A DNA stretch of 64,000 nucleotides from Rhopalosiphum padi (taxonomy: Eukaryota; Arthropoda; Insecta; Hemiptera; Aphididae), in assembly GCF_020882245.1 (NCBI RefSeq), contig NC_083599.1:41752748-41816747 (forward strand), written 5' to 3'. Both the position numbers and the translations under genes were made by a program. The notes under the pieces are model-generated. The model was not told the origin of the DNA, did not search any database, and worked only from the letters and a program-made list of their open reading frames with translations. The stretch's first letter is position 1. Every line of letters starts with the position of its first letter. This document shows positions 12,790 through 26,435 of the stretch, piece after piece.

Positions 12790-12832
12790 AACACATGTTG
12801 CATGCGGCCCAAAAAAGTTTGCCAATGGCGCA
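12790..12832 (-). mobile_element. hAT-like terminal remnant
   Basis: GCATGCGGCCCAAAAAAGTT followed by TGCC resembles the reverse complement of the hAT end CAGGGGTGGGCAAACTTTTTTGGGCC. The outer CACCCCTG is degenerate (CAATGGCG) and no opposite end is seen. The open frame starting at 12795 runs through this remnant and is not considered a gene. Confidence 0.4.
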
Positions 12833-14158
12833 GCTAACGGGTATGCTTAGTAGGCCCGGGACTACCAATCTTTTGTTTAAAAATAACTTTTTCAAGCATT
12901 TATACATATTATATCAACTTTTGCACAACGCTCAACATAGGCGTATCAATATTGTTCGTGTTTACGGCATTTTGGCATACAAATATTTAATATTGATACA
13001 ATACCATGATATTATTATGATTATTACTATCGTTCTAATGCATAACGTCCATAGCGTGCGGAATCTTGCGAATTACCTTGACAGTTATTAACGTCTCAGT
13101 AGTTCGCCATTTTATTTTTCCACCATTCAGTTGAGAATTCAAATCTGTTTAATAGGTCCTCATAATTAGGTCATAGATTTTTATGTAGGTAGGTAAACAT
13201 AAAATTTTATTAAATCCAGATTTCTTAATTCTGCAAAATAAAAATCAGCACGTTTTATATGACCCTATAAATAAAATAAAACGTTTACCTATAGTCATAT
13301 TTGTCACCTATTATTATCGAATGCCTTTAAGTAAATACATTTTCTTAAATATTTTACCAATAAGTACCTATATATGTATAGTCGTATATGCTTCGTATTT
13401 TTATATTTGCCTGCATTTTACAAATGTATTGACAATTTTTTTTAAGCATTAATATAATATGTTCAGTTCGTCGTAATACATAATAGAAAACGCCGTAATA
13501 AAAAAATTAAATTATTTTTTTTAATTTCTAACACATGGACCAAGAAATATTTTTTATTAAATACAAAAATATCGGCAGGAAATATTTAAAGTCTCATGTA
13601 GTGGAATCTCCGCATACAAGTTTATCACATAGTTTTATAAATACAAATAAAAATAGAAACTAGTCAATCTGATTCAAATATAATATATAAAATGTAAAGA
13701 TTTTATAGGATGAGCATCGCGTATAGCTATTAGCTATGGTTTCGGATAACAACGAAAAGTGCGTTGAATTCTCTACAGCCCAAGTCGTAACTGAAAACAA
13801 ATAATAAATTATATTTTTTCAACATTTAACTGTCGATCAATCTGCAAAATTGAATAGAACAAAACATAAATAATATAATCAATTTGATTTTTGTTGTCAT
13901 TACTTGTCATTTTTCTCTCGCTAATATTATTTATGTTGTGTACGTCGACGTAGCAATAATACATTTTATATCGTTATACCGAATGACGGTAACGAACTCT
14001 CCACTCCCCTCCGCATTTCCATAATCGCGCACATTGTCCGATCGTCCCGCGGTTTGAATAGAACATTATAAATATAACTAAATAACATTAATAAATAATA
14101 ATACGCCATAATATTATAATTATCTAACGTTGTCGACCATAATTATTGCGTGTTTCAG

Positions 14159-14503
14159 GACCATTTGTCCAGTCACGAGATGATGTTCGGAAGCGGAGGC
14201 GACCTCAAGTCGTCGATGTCCGGCGTCGGGGGCGTCGGCGCGGGCGGCATGTCCATGATGGCCAACTCGGCGGCCGCGGCCGCGGCGTACCACCACCAGA
14301 CACAGCTGATCGGCGGCGGCGGCGTAGGAGGCGGCGGCGGCGGCGGCATCGTCGGCGGATTCGGGTCGCCCATCGGGAGTCGCCCGCTGATCGGCACCGG
14401 CGTCGGCGGCGTCGGCAACGGCGACCACCACAGCCACTTGCAGCAGATCGCCGCCGGCCACCCCGCCGATCCTTCGCTACTGCACGACTACCATTCCTTA
14501 TGA
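14159..14503 (+). CDS. Terminal coding exon, Gly/Ala/His-rich C-terminus ending LLHDYHSL
   Basis: The acceptor GTGTTTCAG|GAC precedes 114 codons and a TGA stop at 14501-14503. It begins in phase 0 and joins the phase-0 end of the 9386-9569 exon without a shift, giving 175 residues from the ATG at 9387 if that is the start. The exon is sharply GC-rich against its flanks. It encodes an Ala run, a double His-His, long Gly stretches (about residues 115-130 of the joined peptide), HHSHLQQ and a hydrophobic tail LLHDYHSL. Such disordered homopolymer tracts are common in insect transcription factors; no enzymatic domain is seen. The GGC/GGN Gly tracts are likely to vary in length by replication slippage. 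Overlapping frames on both strands through the GGC repeats are shadows. Confidence 0.88.
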   Translation, partial: DHLSSHEMMFGSGGDLKSSMSGVGGVGAGGMSMMANSAAAAAAYHHQTQLIGGGGVGGGGGGGIVGGFGSPIGSRPLIGTGVGGVGNGDHHSHLQQIAAGHPADPSLLHDYHSL

Positions 14504-14835
14504 CAGTGGGTGTCTGGCTACAACGGTGGCCAGCAATGATGTCGTATAATACTATACATTATATATTATCATTGTACACACGCGACCGAGACGCATCATC
14601 ACCCGCACCCGCACGCCGCTCGCACCCACACGGCACCCATCACACGCGCGTCGCAAACACAACACAATATACATGAACGCACACCACCCGGCGGTGCGTA
14701 CACAACACATAGTTGGCCGCGCGAAACCCATCCGTGCGGGGTGAAGAGATCCGATCGGATTCGCACGGTGGCGAGCGAGTTCGCACTTTTCGTTTGCACA
14801 TCATAATAATTAATTATTTATAAAATACAACACAT

Positions 14836-14861
14836 ACGACGACGACGACGACGACGACGAG
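14836..14861. repeat. (ACG)n repeat in the proximal 3'UTR
   Basis: There are about eight ACG units, a CpG-bearing trinucleotide repeat similar to that at 5206-5261. Confidence 0.92.
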
Positions 14862-17800
14862 AAAAAAGAAAAACCGTCAACACTATACATACCCGAAGAC
14901 TGCCCGCACACGCGGTCGTGCTGCTGCGCGTGCGTTCGTGCGTCGTCGGCATCCAAAACGTCTTCGCGGCACAAAAGGACGCACTTATTAAATAATATTA
15001 CGATAGACTTTATATACATATTATATAGGTACAATGTTAATAAATAATATTATTTGTGTAGCGCGAGTGGAGTAAATTATATAATATTATTATAATACGA
15101 CTACCGCACGAATGCGGTACAATATTATATATAAGGGCGTATGTGTGTTTGTGTGTGGGGGGGGGAGGTGGTTTGGGGTATCGCCCCGCGACTGCAGTGC
15201 ACAAAACTATATTATAATCTTACGCAATAATAAAACATTATAATAATCGATATTCGAGCATTCGTGATGCAGTCCGCCCCGAAAAATCGACTTTCCGCCG
15301 AAATAGTTTTTCAAATTTGATCGACTCTAGCCGAAAACAATAGTATATAATACATAATTAATATGCGATGTATTACCGTATTTACACCCGCCGCGAACAA
15401 CCGCGCTACAATCGTTTCAACTGATCGTTCACTATAATATGGTAGTGAGTATGGTCCATATACTCATTGAACTCGTAGATTTATTACAGCGAGCCACTAC
15501 ACCTTATGCCGGTTCGCACGAAAAATTGATTAATCTAATAAACCAATCGCGGGACGTTAAATCGTGTTTGAGGGACTATAATATTGTATATTAGCTCCCC
15601 AGTGATTGAATAAACAGTCTAGTGATCGTTCACATTTAATCCAACCCATTAATATTCAGTCGGTTTTCCTTGCGACTCGGCGTTGTCAATAAAATATGCA
15701 CCTTTATCGGTCTTCACTGTGTGTATACAAATACTATTTGTCCGCTCCCGAAAGTCCGCTCTTGTCCCGCCGATCGGAGGTGTACCTACTGCGCCGTGCA
15801 AATATATTATATAATATTTCAATTAATTCGCGACCCATTTACGCTTTGTTTTGTAAATATTATTATTATTACGTATTTACTACACATGTTCTTAATTATC
15901 AAATTCAGGGCGAAATAGAAATACCCGACAGATGTCAGTATTAACTATTAACAATGCAATAATTTTTATTCTGATATATATATATATATTTATATATAAA
16001 AACGTTTATATTAATATTAATAAATGTTATTTCGCAGTTGATTAAAATTAAATTTGTCAGTTATTTCTGTTACGCCTTGTAGTACATATTACATACATAT
16101 AGTATTCATATAGTCACTATTCGTTGTTAATATAGTAATATAATTGTACGATTATAGTCCTCACATTATCTTGTTCGGCTTACAACATATTATGTGTATT
16201 ACCTACGAACGCATAAAAAGTAATTTATATTTTTATGCCTATCGAAAAAACTTAGTCAATTTTCCAATATGTATTATACATTTTCTAGTTTTATACATCA
16301 TTTTTCAAAAGTTAGGTTTATAAACCTATATTCAAGCTTTATAGCCTATCATGTTCTGCAGATATTTTTGATCGTGTATTTCTAATAAACCCTATTATAA
16401 TTCACGAGTAGATTGCATCTTAGTGTCTGTATCATACTATATATTCCTCGGACATAAACTTCTAGTTATTTTCACCTAATATTTTAATTCTAAAAAAATA
16501 AGAACAGAAACTAAATTCTTAATCCTGAACGCAAATTTTTGTAACAAACCGTATTAATTAGATATTTTTTTTAATTATCATAAAGTGCACATTAAACTTT
16601 AATAAATACGATAAGGAATTAAAATTGTTCAAACGGTTTTATATATTTTGAGGGGACGACAAGAGAAATACTGCTTTATACAAATCATTGTATATGTACA
16701 TATTATGTACAATAATTATTTGTTTACCAAACCATTTTTTTTTTTCGTTTTGCGTTTCCTAAACCAATTTTAGAGATCAAGACACCAAGAACAGAAAGTT
16801 ATTAAATCAAACGGTATTTATTCGTCGCGTTTAAAAACAAAAAGCATACGCTGTGATATAAGCTATAATCCGCCACAGCAGTCGTTCATCGGGATTTGCC
16901 CAAAATTACCAAAGCAAATCGGGTGTATTAAAATGATAATACAAAATATAAAAAAACCGTCTTTTCGACTTTTCGTGTACGGTGTCATCGACGTGACCGT
17001 TCCGTCTAGACTAGATCGAGCGCGGCAAACTGGTTATTCCGTACTGTAATTTTGTCAATGAGATTTAAAACTATTCGAAAATGGCATCAAAAAAACCAGT
17101 ACCGGAACGTTACAAGCGAAAGATTTAATAATACATAAATAAATGGCACATTTTCACCGTCGTTTAGTATTGTTCTGCGCAACTGTCATAATTTGTGTTT
17201 CTACGTTTCATTTTTTTTCCGTCCATTCCGCGCAAAATCCTTGGTGACAATTAGCGCGCAGGATATTCGGTGTCATATATTACGGCAAACATGTTTACAG
17301 AAACACAACCTCCCAAGGACATCCACACGTTTTCTTTAACAATGTACTGAATAATATTAATACATATATTATCGGTGTGTATAGTAGGTACACCGTATTA
17401 AAATTAATAATTTTTAATCACTTATCGACTTGTCACTCTCCTCCGATACCTCCGCGATCATATTATTTTTTTATCTCAACTAAAACGAATGTATTTTATT
17501 AAATACGTTAGCACCTCATTTTTATCCGACGTCTCGAGCAAAATACAAGAGTTTTACTTTAATGCGCCTGTTTAGTGGTTCTAGCATTATATAAAGAAAA
17601 ATAAGTAAAACCGACAACCTGTCAATTCGTCGAATTCCATTATTAAATTATTTCAACTACTATGTTATTATTGAAACACTATTATAATCACTCGACGTTC
17701 AATTTTTTACGACTCGCGGACTATGAACCTAAAACAGGAAACGGGGTTTTTCATCGCTGTAAACTAAAATAATCTAAAATTATTATTTGAAAAAATAACA

Positions 17801-19034
17801 TTTTTATACAGTAGTCAAATTAACTAAAATAATTAACTATATTATACGACTGTGTGACGCACATAACATGCAATTACGCCAATTACGGGAGGCGTGATTC
17901 TCTTTATTCTCGTTGTTCGTTCGCCGCAAACGAAATAAATATTCCTAATAAATTATAATATTTATCACATACTCGTAATAGTTTCTGCGGTTGTATTTAT
18001 TAATGCTTTATTGTACGGATCAAAAGTCACGAGGGGCGAATCGATGAAATTTTCTGTCCCGAGAAATATAAATTAAGTGACACACAATAACCTTTTCATG
18101 TACTTACCGACAATTATTATTGTATTGCTCGTTTGGTCTTAAATCATAAAGTATCAATTTCAGTACAAATCTATTGCTGCGATAAATTAATTTAAAGCTT
18201 ATAAAGCCAATAGTTAAATACAGCAATACAATAAATAATAATAATATTTAGTCAAACCTAACCCTCGATGTCCCAAGCGAGAGTGCAACACAATGTATTT
18301 ACGCTCTCGTTTTGGTCATCACGCGTCCGGAAATTTTACATATTATTCGCCGTGGTAGGTTTTGCGCCATATGCTTACGAATAAGGCTATAATGTATTAT
18401 TCGATCTACCCGAAACGCAACTGTAGACTTAACACCAATATGACATAAACATATATGTATATACACAAATATGTGGCTAATACAAACTCGTGGTGTAGGT
18501 ATACCTACAGCGACGATCAGCGCCGATCCGAGTGACGTAGGTATAATATTATAGATAATCCACGGCGTGACATTTGAAAACATATATTTACTACAGTTCT
18601 ACAGTTCCTATATATATATATATATATGTATACATTATTATATTCACACATTATGTTTTATGTCTTTTATATATATATATATATATTATATAATATTTTA
18701 AAACAAAAAAAAAAACGTATTTTTACACTCAAACTGAATAATATAATATTATTATAATTTCAACGCACACAAAAATCTTTTGACGTTTTCTTCTACTCTT
18801 TGTATAATATATCGTAATTTGTATTACACGTTTGTATAATTATGTAATAACTTTCTTTGTCGACATAAATTTCGGAAAATTATTATTATTATCATTATTT
18901 TATACGTTTATAACGCGTATGTACTATTATTAAATATATATTATTTCTATACGTCTGTGATTCTATATATTTTTTTAAGTTATTAAAACGTTCGCTATCT
19001 GTATTATATTATTATTAGTTATTACTCAACTGTA

Positions 19035-19065
<31 letters not shown>

Positions 19066-19309
19066 AATATAAAAAATTATAGTTGCTGATTACGTACCAC
19101 ATTTTAGATGATATAATTATATCTTTACATTATATTATTATTTTATCGTACATATACTTTGTAAATATTATTAGCTAAAACCAAAGTGTTATGTGGTAGA
19201 ACATCACTGTTTTCTATATATATTATTATTATTATTATTATTGTGACAGTAATCTCTTGATTGTAAATGTATAAAATGGTGTTTTAATATTTATTATGTT
19301 GATTTTAAA

Positions 19310-19327
19310 AATAAAAAAATAAATAAA
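19310..19327 (+). promoter_or_regulatory. Cluster of three overlapping AATAAA polyadenylation signals
   Basis: AATAAA occurs at 19310, 19318 and 19322, followed within 30 bases by a T/G-bearing stretch (CGTTTGTACGGCTTTTC) that could serve as a downstream element. It is also where AU-rich, TTA-dominated sequence gives way to a higher-GC block. AATAAA is frequent by chance in this composition, so confidence is moderate. Confidence 0.4.
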
Positions 19328-19399
19328 AGAAACAAAAACTTATTACGTTTGTACGGCTTTTCATTAATATCGTCATAATATTCTCCTCTGCGTATACCA

Positions 19400-20110
19400 C
19401 AAGACATAATAATATATTAATCGCCCGATGGTAGTGTGTTTCGTCTTTCGTACAGGTTTTCTGCCACCGGCCGTGTACGTATATCTCGTACACAAGCCAC
19501 TGCGCAGACTTTCGGCCGTATAAATATTATGTACAGCCATTTAGGTGCACCTACTCGTGCAGTCACATGTTGCAGATTTGTAGCAAGAAACAGATGCCTA
19601 ATCGTTGTGACGCGCGCGGTCCCGCAACGGCCGTCGAAAAGACGAAGTCCTAATAATATAACTACATTATAATCGACGACACGAAACACGACCGATCCGT
19701 CAACCGAATATAATCATATATGTACTTACACACACTAATCCCAGTGATGTCCTCGTCTTGTATTATAGTGTTCGGTCTTTTGTTCTGTAGTGCGACCATA
19801 ACGTCGCGCGACAAGTTGTGTCAAAAAAAAAATAATAATAATAAAAGATATGTATATATTTAATAAAGTAAAAACAGACGAAGTCTAATAAGCGAAGACC
19901 ATTCATTACGGTAGAGGTGAAAAAACTAGTTTTTTCCCCTCTAAATAGAAGCCTCTTAACTTGTTTTCGTCCGCTCCGATGTAGTCGACGATAAACGAGC
20001 TTCGTGGGCGATCGTTGGCATCCCTTGTGTGAATATGGTAACATGAGAAGTTCCGGACGACATGATGTAATCCGTTTTATTGTATCTCACCAGAGGGTCT
20101 TTATTATTAT
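19400..20110. other. Higher-GC block just downstream of the gene
   Basis: Scattered CpG and overlapping short frames occur on both strands without domains. It follows directly after the presumed poly(A) site. It could be a conserved noncoding element or the end of a converging transcript; neither is shown. Confidence 0.3.
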
Positions 20111-23100
20111 TACTATTATTATTAGTGCTAGTAGTATACACTTTTTTTTACATTTTTTTTTCATCGTGTTATTATATTGTTATTATTACTACTATTATAG
20201 ATTATAGATAAAAGAAAAAAAATAACTTTATTAAACTGAACCGCAAAAATTATGCGAACAAACTACAACCGGAAATTCTACTGACAATGATGTAAGTCGT
20301 TGGACGTAACACGTTTTTAGATTCGTTATTTGCACATACATTTGAGTTTATGAGTTATGAGCTTATTATATATGACTTTACAGTATGTTACTCGTCATTG
20401 TCCGGCAGTCGCAACAAGCTGAACGTTATTAATAAGTAGGTACATAATAACATAACGACATAATACACTAAATCGGCAATTGTAATTTATATTGTATCGT
20501 CAACGTATTTGTAATGCGCGTGATTGAAATCATATGCCGATTTATTATTAATATTATAGTTTTGTTAAAAAAAAAAAAAAATATAGCACCTTCGTCGCAC
20601 TGACGAAAGCGTCGGTGCAACGACATGCAACGCGGCGCATTTGCAATATCTGCATATTTAAAATAATTCAAGGGCTTATCGCACCCTTACAGTATTATTA
20701 TTACTATTCTACTTATATACGTTTCATTGTTCAAATTTAATCGTTATGAACCGTTTCTAAGTTCGAGTATTTTATTTTTTTTAGGGCTGAAGGGTACACA
20801 AACCAATGCGAACCAACCACTCGAAATATTATTGTTGTTATATATTTTACAATGTTTACTATCCAGTTTATAATGACGTTTAAATTAATCGTTATACACA
20901 TACTACCTATCGTATATTAAAAATATAACACCCTGCAGAAAACATTTAAACTAATAAGCCTATAACTATATGGAATTGGAGCAATGGAGCGTACGTATTT
21001 TAATGAACCTTATATTATTTGCATATTATACATATAAATATACCGTACGCAGTGTGGCTTTAATTGAAAAATATTAAATTTGTGTTTAGTATGTGTTCAG
21101 CGATTAAAAAAATTTCAATAACCGATAGAACTGTAGGTAGTTTACCAATCAGTATGAAATATATGCGTTTCATCAGAAGCGGTTCGAGTAGACAATTTTC
21201 GGCAATATTACAGTGAGTGCACCACCAGTATATTTGAGAATGAGCGGTTTGTTGAGTATTTACTAATATATCATTTTAATTCCCGATAAAGTAATCACTT
21301 GCCAATGATAATTTTGGTTGAAATTCATTTAATTGTCAGTTAACATTTTCTTGCACCACATAATATACAATTTTCAGCTTTTACTGCTACACTAAATAGT
21401 TTGAAATTTTGAAGAAATCCAACATTTTAAGGCACGTTGCATAAAGTATTTTAACGCATAGAACGATATAACGCGAAAAAGTATTAATTTAAAGAAATTG
21501 AGTATTGGAGATTCGACAAAATTACTACCAAGGTTTCATCACTTTTTATGAAATATATCTGCGTTAACTACAGTTCTACACCATATACACGGTAATACGC
21601 ATATTATATTATACCGTTAGTTGAATATTGATATTTGATGTATGGAATATTCTGTCAATTGATAAATAAAAACGTGTATAGGCATATTAAAAGTGTTTTT
21701 ATACAACCTTATATACGTTATATGAACGGAGACGAGGTATATTATAACGCTTAATTCATATAATATCATAACGAGCGAAATAACTACGGTCGCGCGACTA
21801 ACGTAATATTTATAGAATCCTGCAGCAGGGATTAAATCTTTCTATAGGTATTTTACATAAAATATCCTTTGTGTAAATACCCGAATATCTTCTATGATAA
21901 CTATAGTCGAATTTACATAAACATCTAAATAATAATATGTAATATCAAATAGTATTATATATTTTCTAATTAATACCTATTACATAATACAATTGTTTCT
22001 ATCGCAGATAGTTTTATTTTATAATTTCCGATTTTCACAATCAACTGCGGCTCTTACGACTTTATACTTATAATAATATTAATGTATAACTTTATTCCTT
22101 GTTACAGATTATAGATATTATTACATAATATATACAACTATATACCCACAATATATACATATATTTATGTATGTTTAAGTATAAAATATATAACGTCGTC
22201 GAGTACATGGTCTTTGTCTTAATGTTATACAATACCAGTTGCATTGGGTACCTATATGATAATATATATATACCCGCGCATTGCCATAATGTAATAAACC
22301 ACATATCCGTTATAATCGTTCTTTTCTTTTCCTCATTAGTTTCCACTAGAACGGTCACAGCCAATGAGACGACGGCAGTACCATTCCCTCCCATACGCTT
22401 AATACGTAGGTAAGTATAATGTAGTGAACGTCCTCCGTTCATAGTGAATGGGTCTATAGCCAGCAGACGGTTGTACCGTCGTTACACGTCGACGCTGCCG
22501 GCCAGTGGCACATTTCGTGTCTCGGGGCAAAAAGTTTGTTGTTTTTAAAATCGTCCTTCCCCCCACACGCCGACCCCTCATAAAATGTTTCCGCCTAGGA
22601 CGATGGCCCCTTTCGCTTCCCCCACCCTTTAAGCGGGCCACTGTCATCGACCCTCTTCTCTTTGTCTCTCTCTCTCTCTTTTCTATCACTGATGTTGAAT
22701 ATTATAACACGCTATAATACATCTATTATATTATTATATAATCACAACGCACGTATATTGTCATATCGGTACCTACTGCAGTTATGCAGCATTTTAACTT
22801 GCGCCAAGGATGATCACAATTCACAATCCAATCGCTCGCCTGTAGTTGAAAATTACAATGGCCGTTCAATAAAAGATAAAAACGATTTATATGCGCATAT
22901 ACTCAAAGGCGTTCATAATATTATTTATGTTTTATTTTTTACATTTATCATAAGCAGATATAGCATATAGGTACTCTGGTTAGGTCATTGTAGCCTGAAG
23001 GTATATACGTTTTTTATTTATAATAATGTTTTCAATATTGACCTGGTACAAGTAAACTTCATACAAGTTGATATCAGTTTAATAACGCAGACATGTTAAT

Positions 23101-24129
23101 TTTTTCTAAGTCATTATACAATAATTGATGATGTAGATATGCATTTAAAATTAGCATAATATTGAATACTACCTTTATGCGTATAGGTATATTATGTACA
23201 GTTTATTTTTCTAATCACATCACATCACGATTCAGACTAATTTATTACCAATAATCTATACAGGTACATACATGTATTAATTTAAAAAATGTATTTTTAA
23301 TAACGCACAAACCGTATTATAGGTAGGCAGTTATGTATTACGTACTATAAAATAATAAACATTAAGTATATTGATAAAGTACACCTACACAATATCAATT
23401 ATCATGTCTGCGAATCACGAGTTAAAATATATATTTAAAAAAACTGGCTTACGAAGTTACAATCAAATTTATATAGATTAAGTTCGATATTATATTTTTC
23501 ATAATTAGTATTTTACCTGATAATCATGCGATATGTTGAAAGGGACATTAGATTATAGACTGTAAATCTGGTGTATCGTTCTCATAACTATTCATAAACG
23601 ACAAAACGTACCAAAAACTTTTTAGTAAGTATTTAACACTACTCTGTCAAGAATAGCTGATAAACATGAAAATTGAAAGCAAAACAGATTATTCTTATCT
23701 GAAAGCGGTATAAATGACAACCGACAACAATATCGATGTATTTACGTTTAAACATATATTTTAAACCGTATAAATATATATATAATATAAATGTATGTTT
23801 AAGTAATTAATTAACCTCGACACAAGTACACAGTCAATATATTATTATTATTATAGTAGTATAATATTAAATATACATAGTATAGCTACGTTATGATAAT
23901 GGTATTACCATCTATACCTTTATAGAATATTTCTATTTTAATACATTTTTGGGTCAATTTCAAATACTTTTAAAATAATGACAAATTATGTATTTTCAAT
24001 ATTTAAAATATACTTTTTCTTCGTATATTTATTTTGGAATACAAAATAATTATTTTCGTTTTACTGTCGTATTTCAGTGACCAATATTTTACTATTTTAA
24101 ATTTTGTTTCCAAAATTATATTTTATAAA
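20111..24129. other. Mostly AT-rich noncoding stretch with one GC-richer island
   Basis: The island at about 22.33-22.68 kb includes CCCCCACACGCCGACCCCTC and a short (TC)n. An A14 run lies near 20570. No exon is supported; the short frames are dominated by Ile/Tyr/Asn. Confidence 0.5.
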
Positions 24130-24652
24130 ACTCTAAGAATTTATATATACCTGTTAGTTAACTTAAGATCGACCTTCCAAATTAAATCGTCCATCCTACT
24201 CTACACATCAATAATCCGGACATTAATCACTTATGTCTGCCAAATTTGGGCAGCAGCTTCTCCTATACTAAAATCATCAAAATTCAAATTCTTCAACACA
24301 AATTTTTGAGAATATGTCTAAAAGCCCCGTAGTTCATGAGGAATAGACAAATTCATAATTATACAGGAATCCTCCCACTTCGAGACTGGATAAAAATCCA
24401 ATTCAAAAACTTTCACGCAAATCTATGTACATCCAATGCGCATGGTTCTTCAACCTGGGAAGCAAAACATAAAATCGGCGTTTAAAACCACAAGATCTCC
24501 TTCTTTCAGAATCAAGCAAAGACGAAGATCAATAACTAACTGTAATTAAAAACTGTAATTCATAACTTGCAATTAGTAGGTAATCAAACCTGTAATAGCA
24601 TGTAATATGCTAAAGCATTTTAATATTAATAAATAAATAAAAAAAATTTATA
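24130..24652 (+). mobile_element. 5'-truncated jockey-like LINE fragment
   Basis: The fragment carries the C-terminal end of a non-LTR reverse transcriptase reading frame, then about 130 bases of untranslated sequence and an A/T-rich tail (AATAAATAAATAAAAAAAA-type) near 24628-24650. The 5' truncation and A-rich 3' end are typical of LINE insertion. The exact 5' boundary is uncertain. Confidence 0.7.
24150..24485 (+). pseudogene. Reverse transcriptase C-terminal fragment (jockey/R1-like), frameshifted
   Basis: The first part reads KSSILLYTSIIRTLITYVCQIW, matching the family pattern K..LLYK.lirP.ltYa..vW. After a frameshift near 24270-24290 the next frame reads ILQHKFLRICLKAP, a stop (TAG), then FMRNRQIHNYTGILPLRDWI and ends in a stop at 24483-24485. 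This matches the pattern LQ..Q.k.LR...ApwfvrN..lh.dl.i..l.dwI that closes jockey-type ORF2 proteins. At least one frameshift and one internal stop make it nonfunctional. Upstream RT catalytic motifs and the endonuclease are absent. Confidence 0.75.
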
Positions 24653-26435
24653 AAAATACGTAGTCATCAAATAATTAGTAGGTTTAACTAAAATGTATAA
24701 TTACCATTAATTGAATTTGACGTTAAACTATATTATATATTTTTATAAAATCAATAATATAATATACTTGTACATTATTCTCATTTTTAAATGTTAAATT
24801 TATTTCGACCGTACTTTCTACGACAGTATTTTAATATGTATATGTACTATGTGTATGAATGGGTACACACATTTAATGCGTATATACAATTTGAATCTGA
24901 TCGGTTAAGACTTTCAATGTAGTCAAGTTTAGCACATGCTGTATACTATGGGGTCGTGATTTCGTGATTGTATTCAAGTATTACAATACACGCAAAGTCG
25001 TAAGTATGATTAAAAATCTAGGAGAAAAAGCTAAAAATATTAATTTAAACATATATTAACATAATTTATTATAGAGACGAGGTTAAGGGTTAGGGATCAC
25101 CTAACTTATGTTTACTTACAACAATATAACATTTTATGCAGTATTGATTTAGAATTAAACATAACCGACAGCCATGCAAAACGATTAAAAAAATAATAAT
25201 ATTTCTCTGGGGAACATATATTGTATATACCTACGCGCATTTTTACCGTAGTTACGCCAACAAAAATCTCCTTATCGATCTAACAAATATACCCGTGCAT
25301 ATATAGGTAAATATTATGTATATTTAGTGCGTCATCATCGGAATCGCGCGTATCCGTCTACAAACAATATATTATTATAAATGTCTATAATACATATAAG
25401 TGTAATTATTTTGTATTGTAAAGGCGAACGATTTCTCTGGCTGCGCACAGTCGCACTTTGTTACGTATATACATAACACAAAATATAATATGCAAGACTA
25501 GGTTAAGTTGCAACGAATTTTGTTTTAACTCTATGCGAGATAAAGTTGCCTATTTGTTTTTTTAATAATTTATTTAATATATTTTACACTAAGAATTATG
25601 TACCTACTACCTAATACTCAAACTGAATACATTACTGAAATTGTAAAAATATATTATACCAATTGTGTTCACAATGAAATGGGAAATCTATATCTAATTG
25701 AGTTTGAGAAAAGTGAAATATTAATATCAATACCATGTACGTATAATATGTAGGCGATTACGTTCGTATCATTTTTATATTACTTTCATTAGGATATAAA
25801 TTTAAATTATGTATATAACTTTTATAGGATAAAAATTGTATATATATATAAAATTCAGGATCGCTGTAAAACGCACGCTATTTTTAATTGTTCGATTTAT
25901 GTAAATTGTAACCTTAGTATTTTTTATTCCTACATAAATTATACTGAAGGATATTTTTGAAAGATCAATATTTTCCAGACTTGAGACTGGAAACATAATT
26001 GTATTTATTTTTAATATTGGTTTTACTGCAACTTTACGATTACTAAACATAGTATTAAAATGTGGTTATTACATACTGGTAAAAATGTGTATGGGTGTAT
26101 GATAATAATTATACCTTATAAAGTCTAAACGAATAATTTATTTGTTTTAAATTTTTTCACGTTGTAACGTATATAATTTATGCATCTTTCAAAATAATTT
26201 TTCTACTTTTTGTCCCCTGCAAAAAAAAAACATTTTTAACCATCTCTGTAACATTTTTATTGCAGTCTTAGGAATATTTGCAAAAAATGAGAACGAAGAT
26301 GTATTATTTTTTGTTTTTAAATATAGCCTGGACCATTAATTAGTATTCAAACATAAGCTCGATTAGTATTATGAGCTTTACATATTACGGTATTCAATTA
26401 GTGGGTAGGTATATACACCTAAAACAACACCGTAC
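24653..26435. other. AT-rich noncoding stretch
   Basis: No exon, RNA gene or clear repeat terminus is visible. The minus frame at 25.8-26.05 kb is Ile/Asn/Lys-rich and fits chance. Confidence 0.55.

Larger units (their letters stand above)
9570..14158 (+). other. Intron between the two coding exons
   Basis: The intron is bounded by GTAAAA and TTTCAG and has phase 0 at both ends. It is AT-rich, with a (TC)n tract near 12.66 kb, a hAT-like terminus near 12.8 kb, a short palindrome at 10958-10982 and a slightly GC-richer patch at 10480-10850. I see no convincing extra exon inside, but a small skipped or alternative exon cannot be excluded. Confidence 0.75.
14504..19345 (+). other. Probable long 3'UTR
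   Basis: The stretch has no credible exon. It starts GC-rich (14.5-15.0 kb) and grades into AU-rich sequence with many TTATTATT runs, and it ends near three overlapping AATAAA signals. TGTAAATA, the Pumilio core, occurs near 15853 and 19161. Earlier AATAAA hexamers near 15229 and 15608 would give shorter isoforms of about 0.7-1.1 kb of UTR. Very long 3'UTRs are common in neuronally expressed insect genes. Which site is used is unknown from sequence, so the distal end is inference. Confidence 0.45.

Noticed and set aside
12795..13091. 98-codon frame starting MLHAAQKSLPMAQLTG
   Set aside because: Its start lies in a hAT-like terminal remnant and the remainder is Ile/Tyr-rich chance sequence inside the intron.
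14120..14676. Other open frames over the terminal exon on both strands
   Set aside because: They are shadows of the GGC/GCC-rich coding sequence; only the phase-0 frame joins the upstream exon and gives a normal stop.
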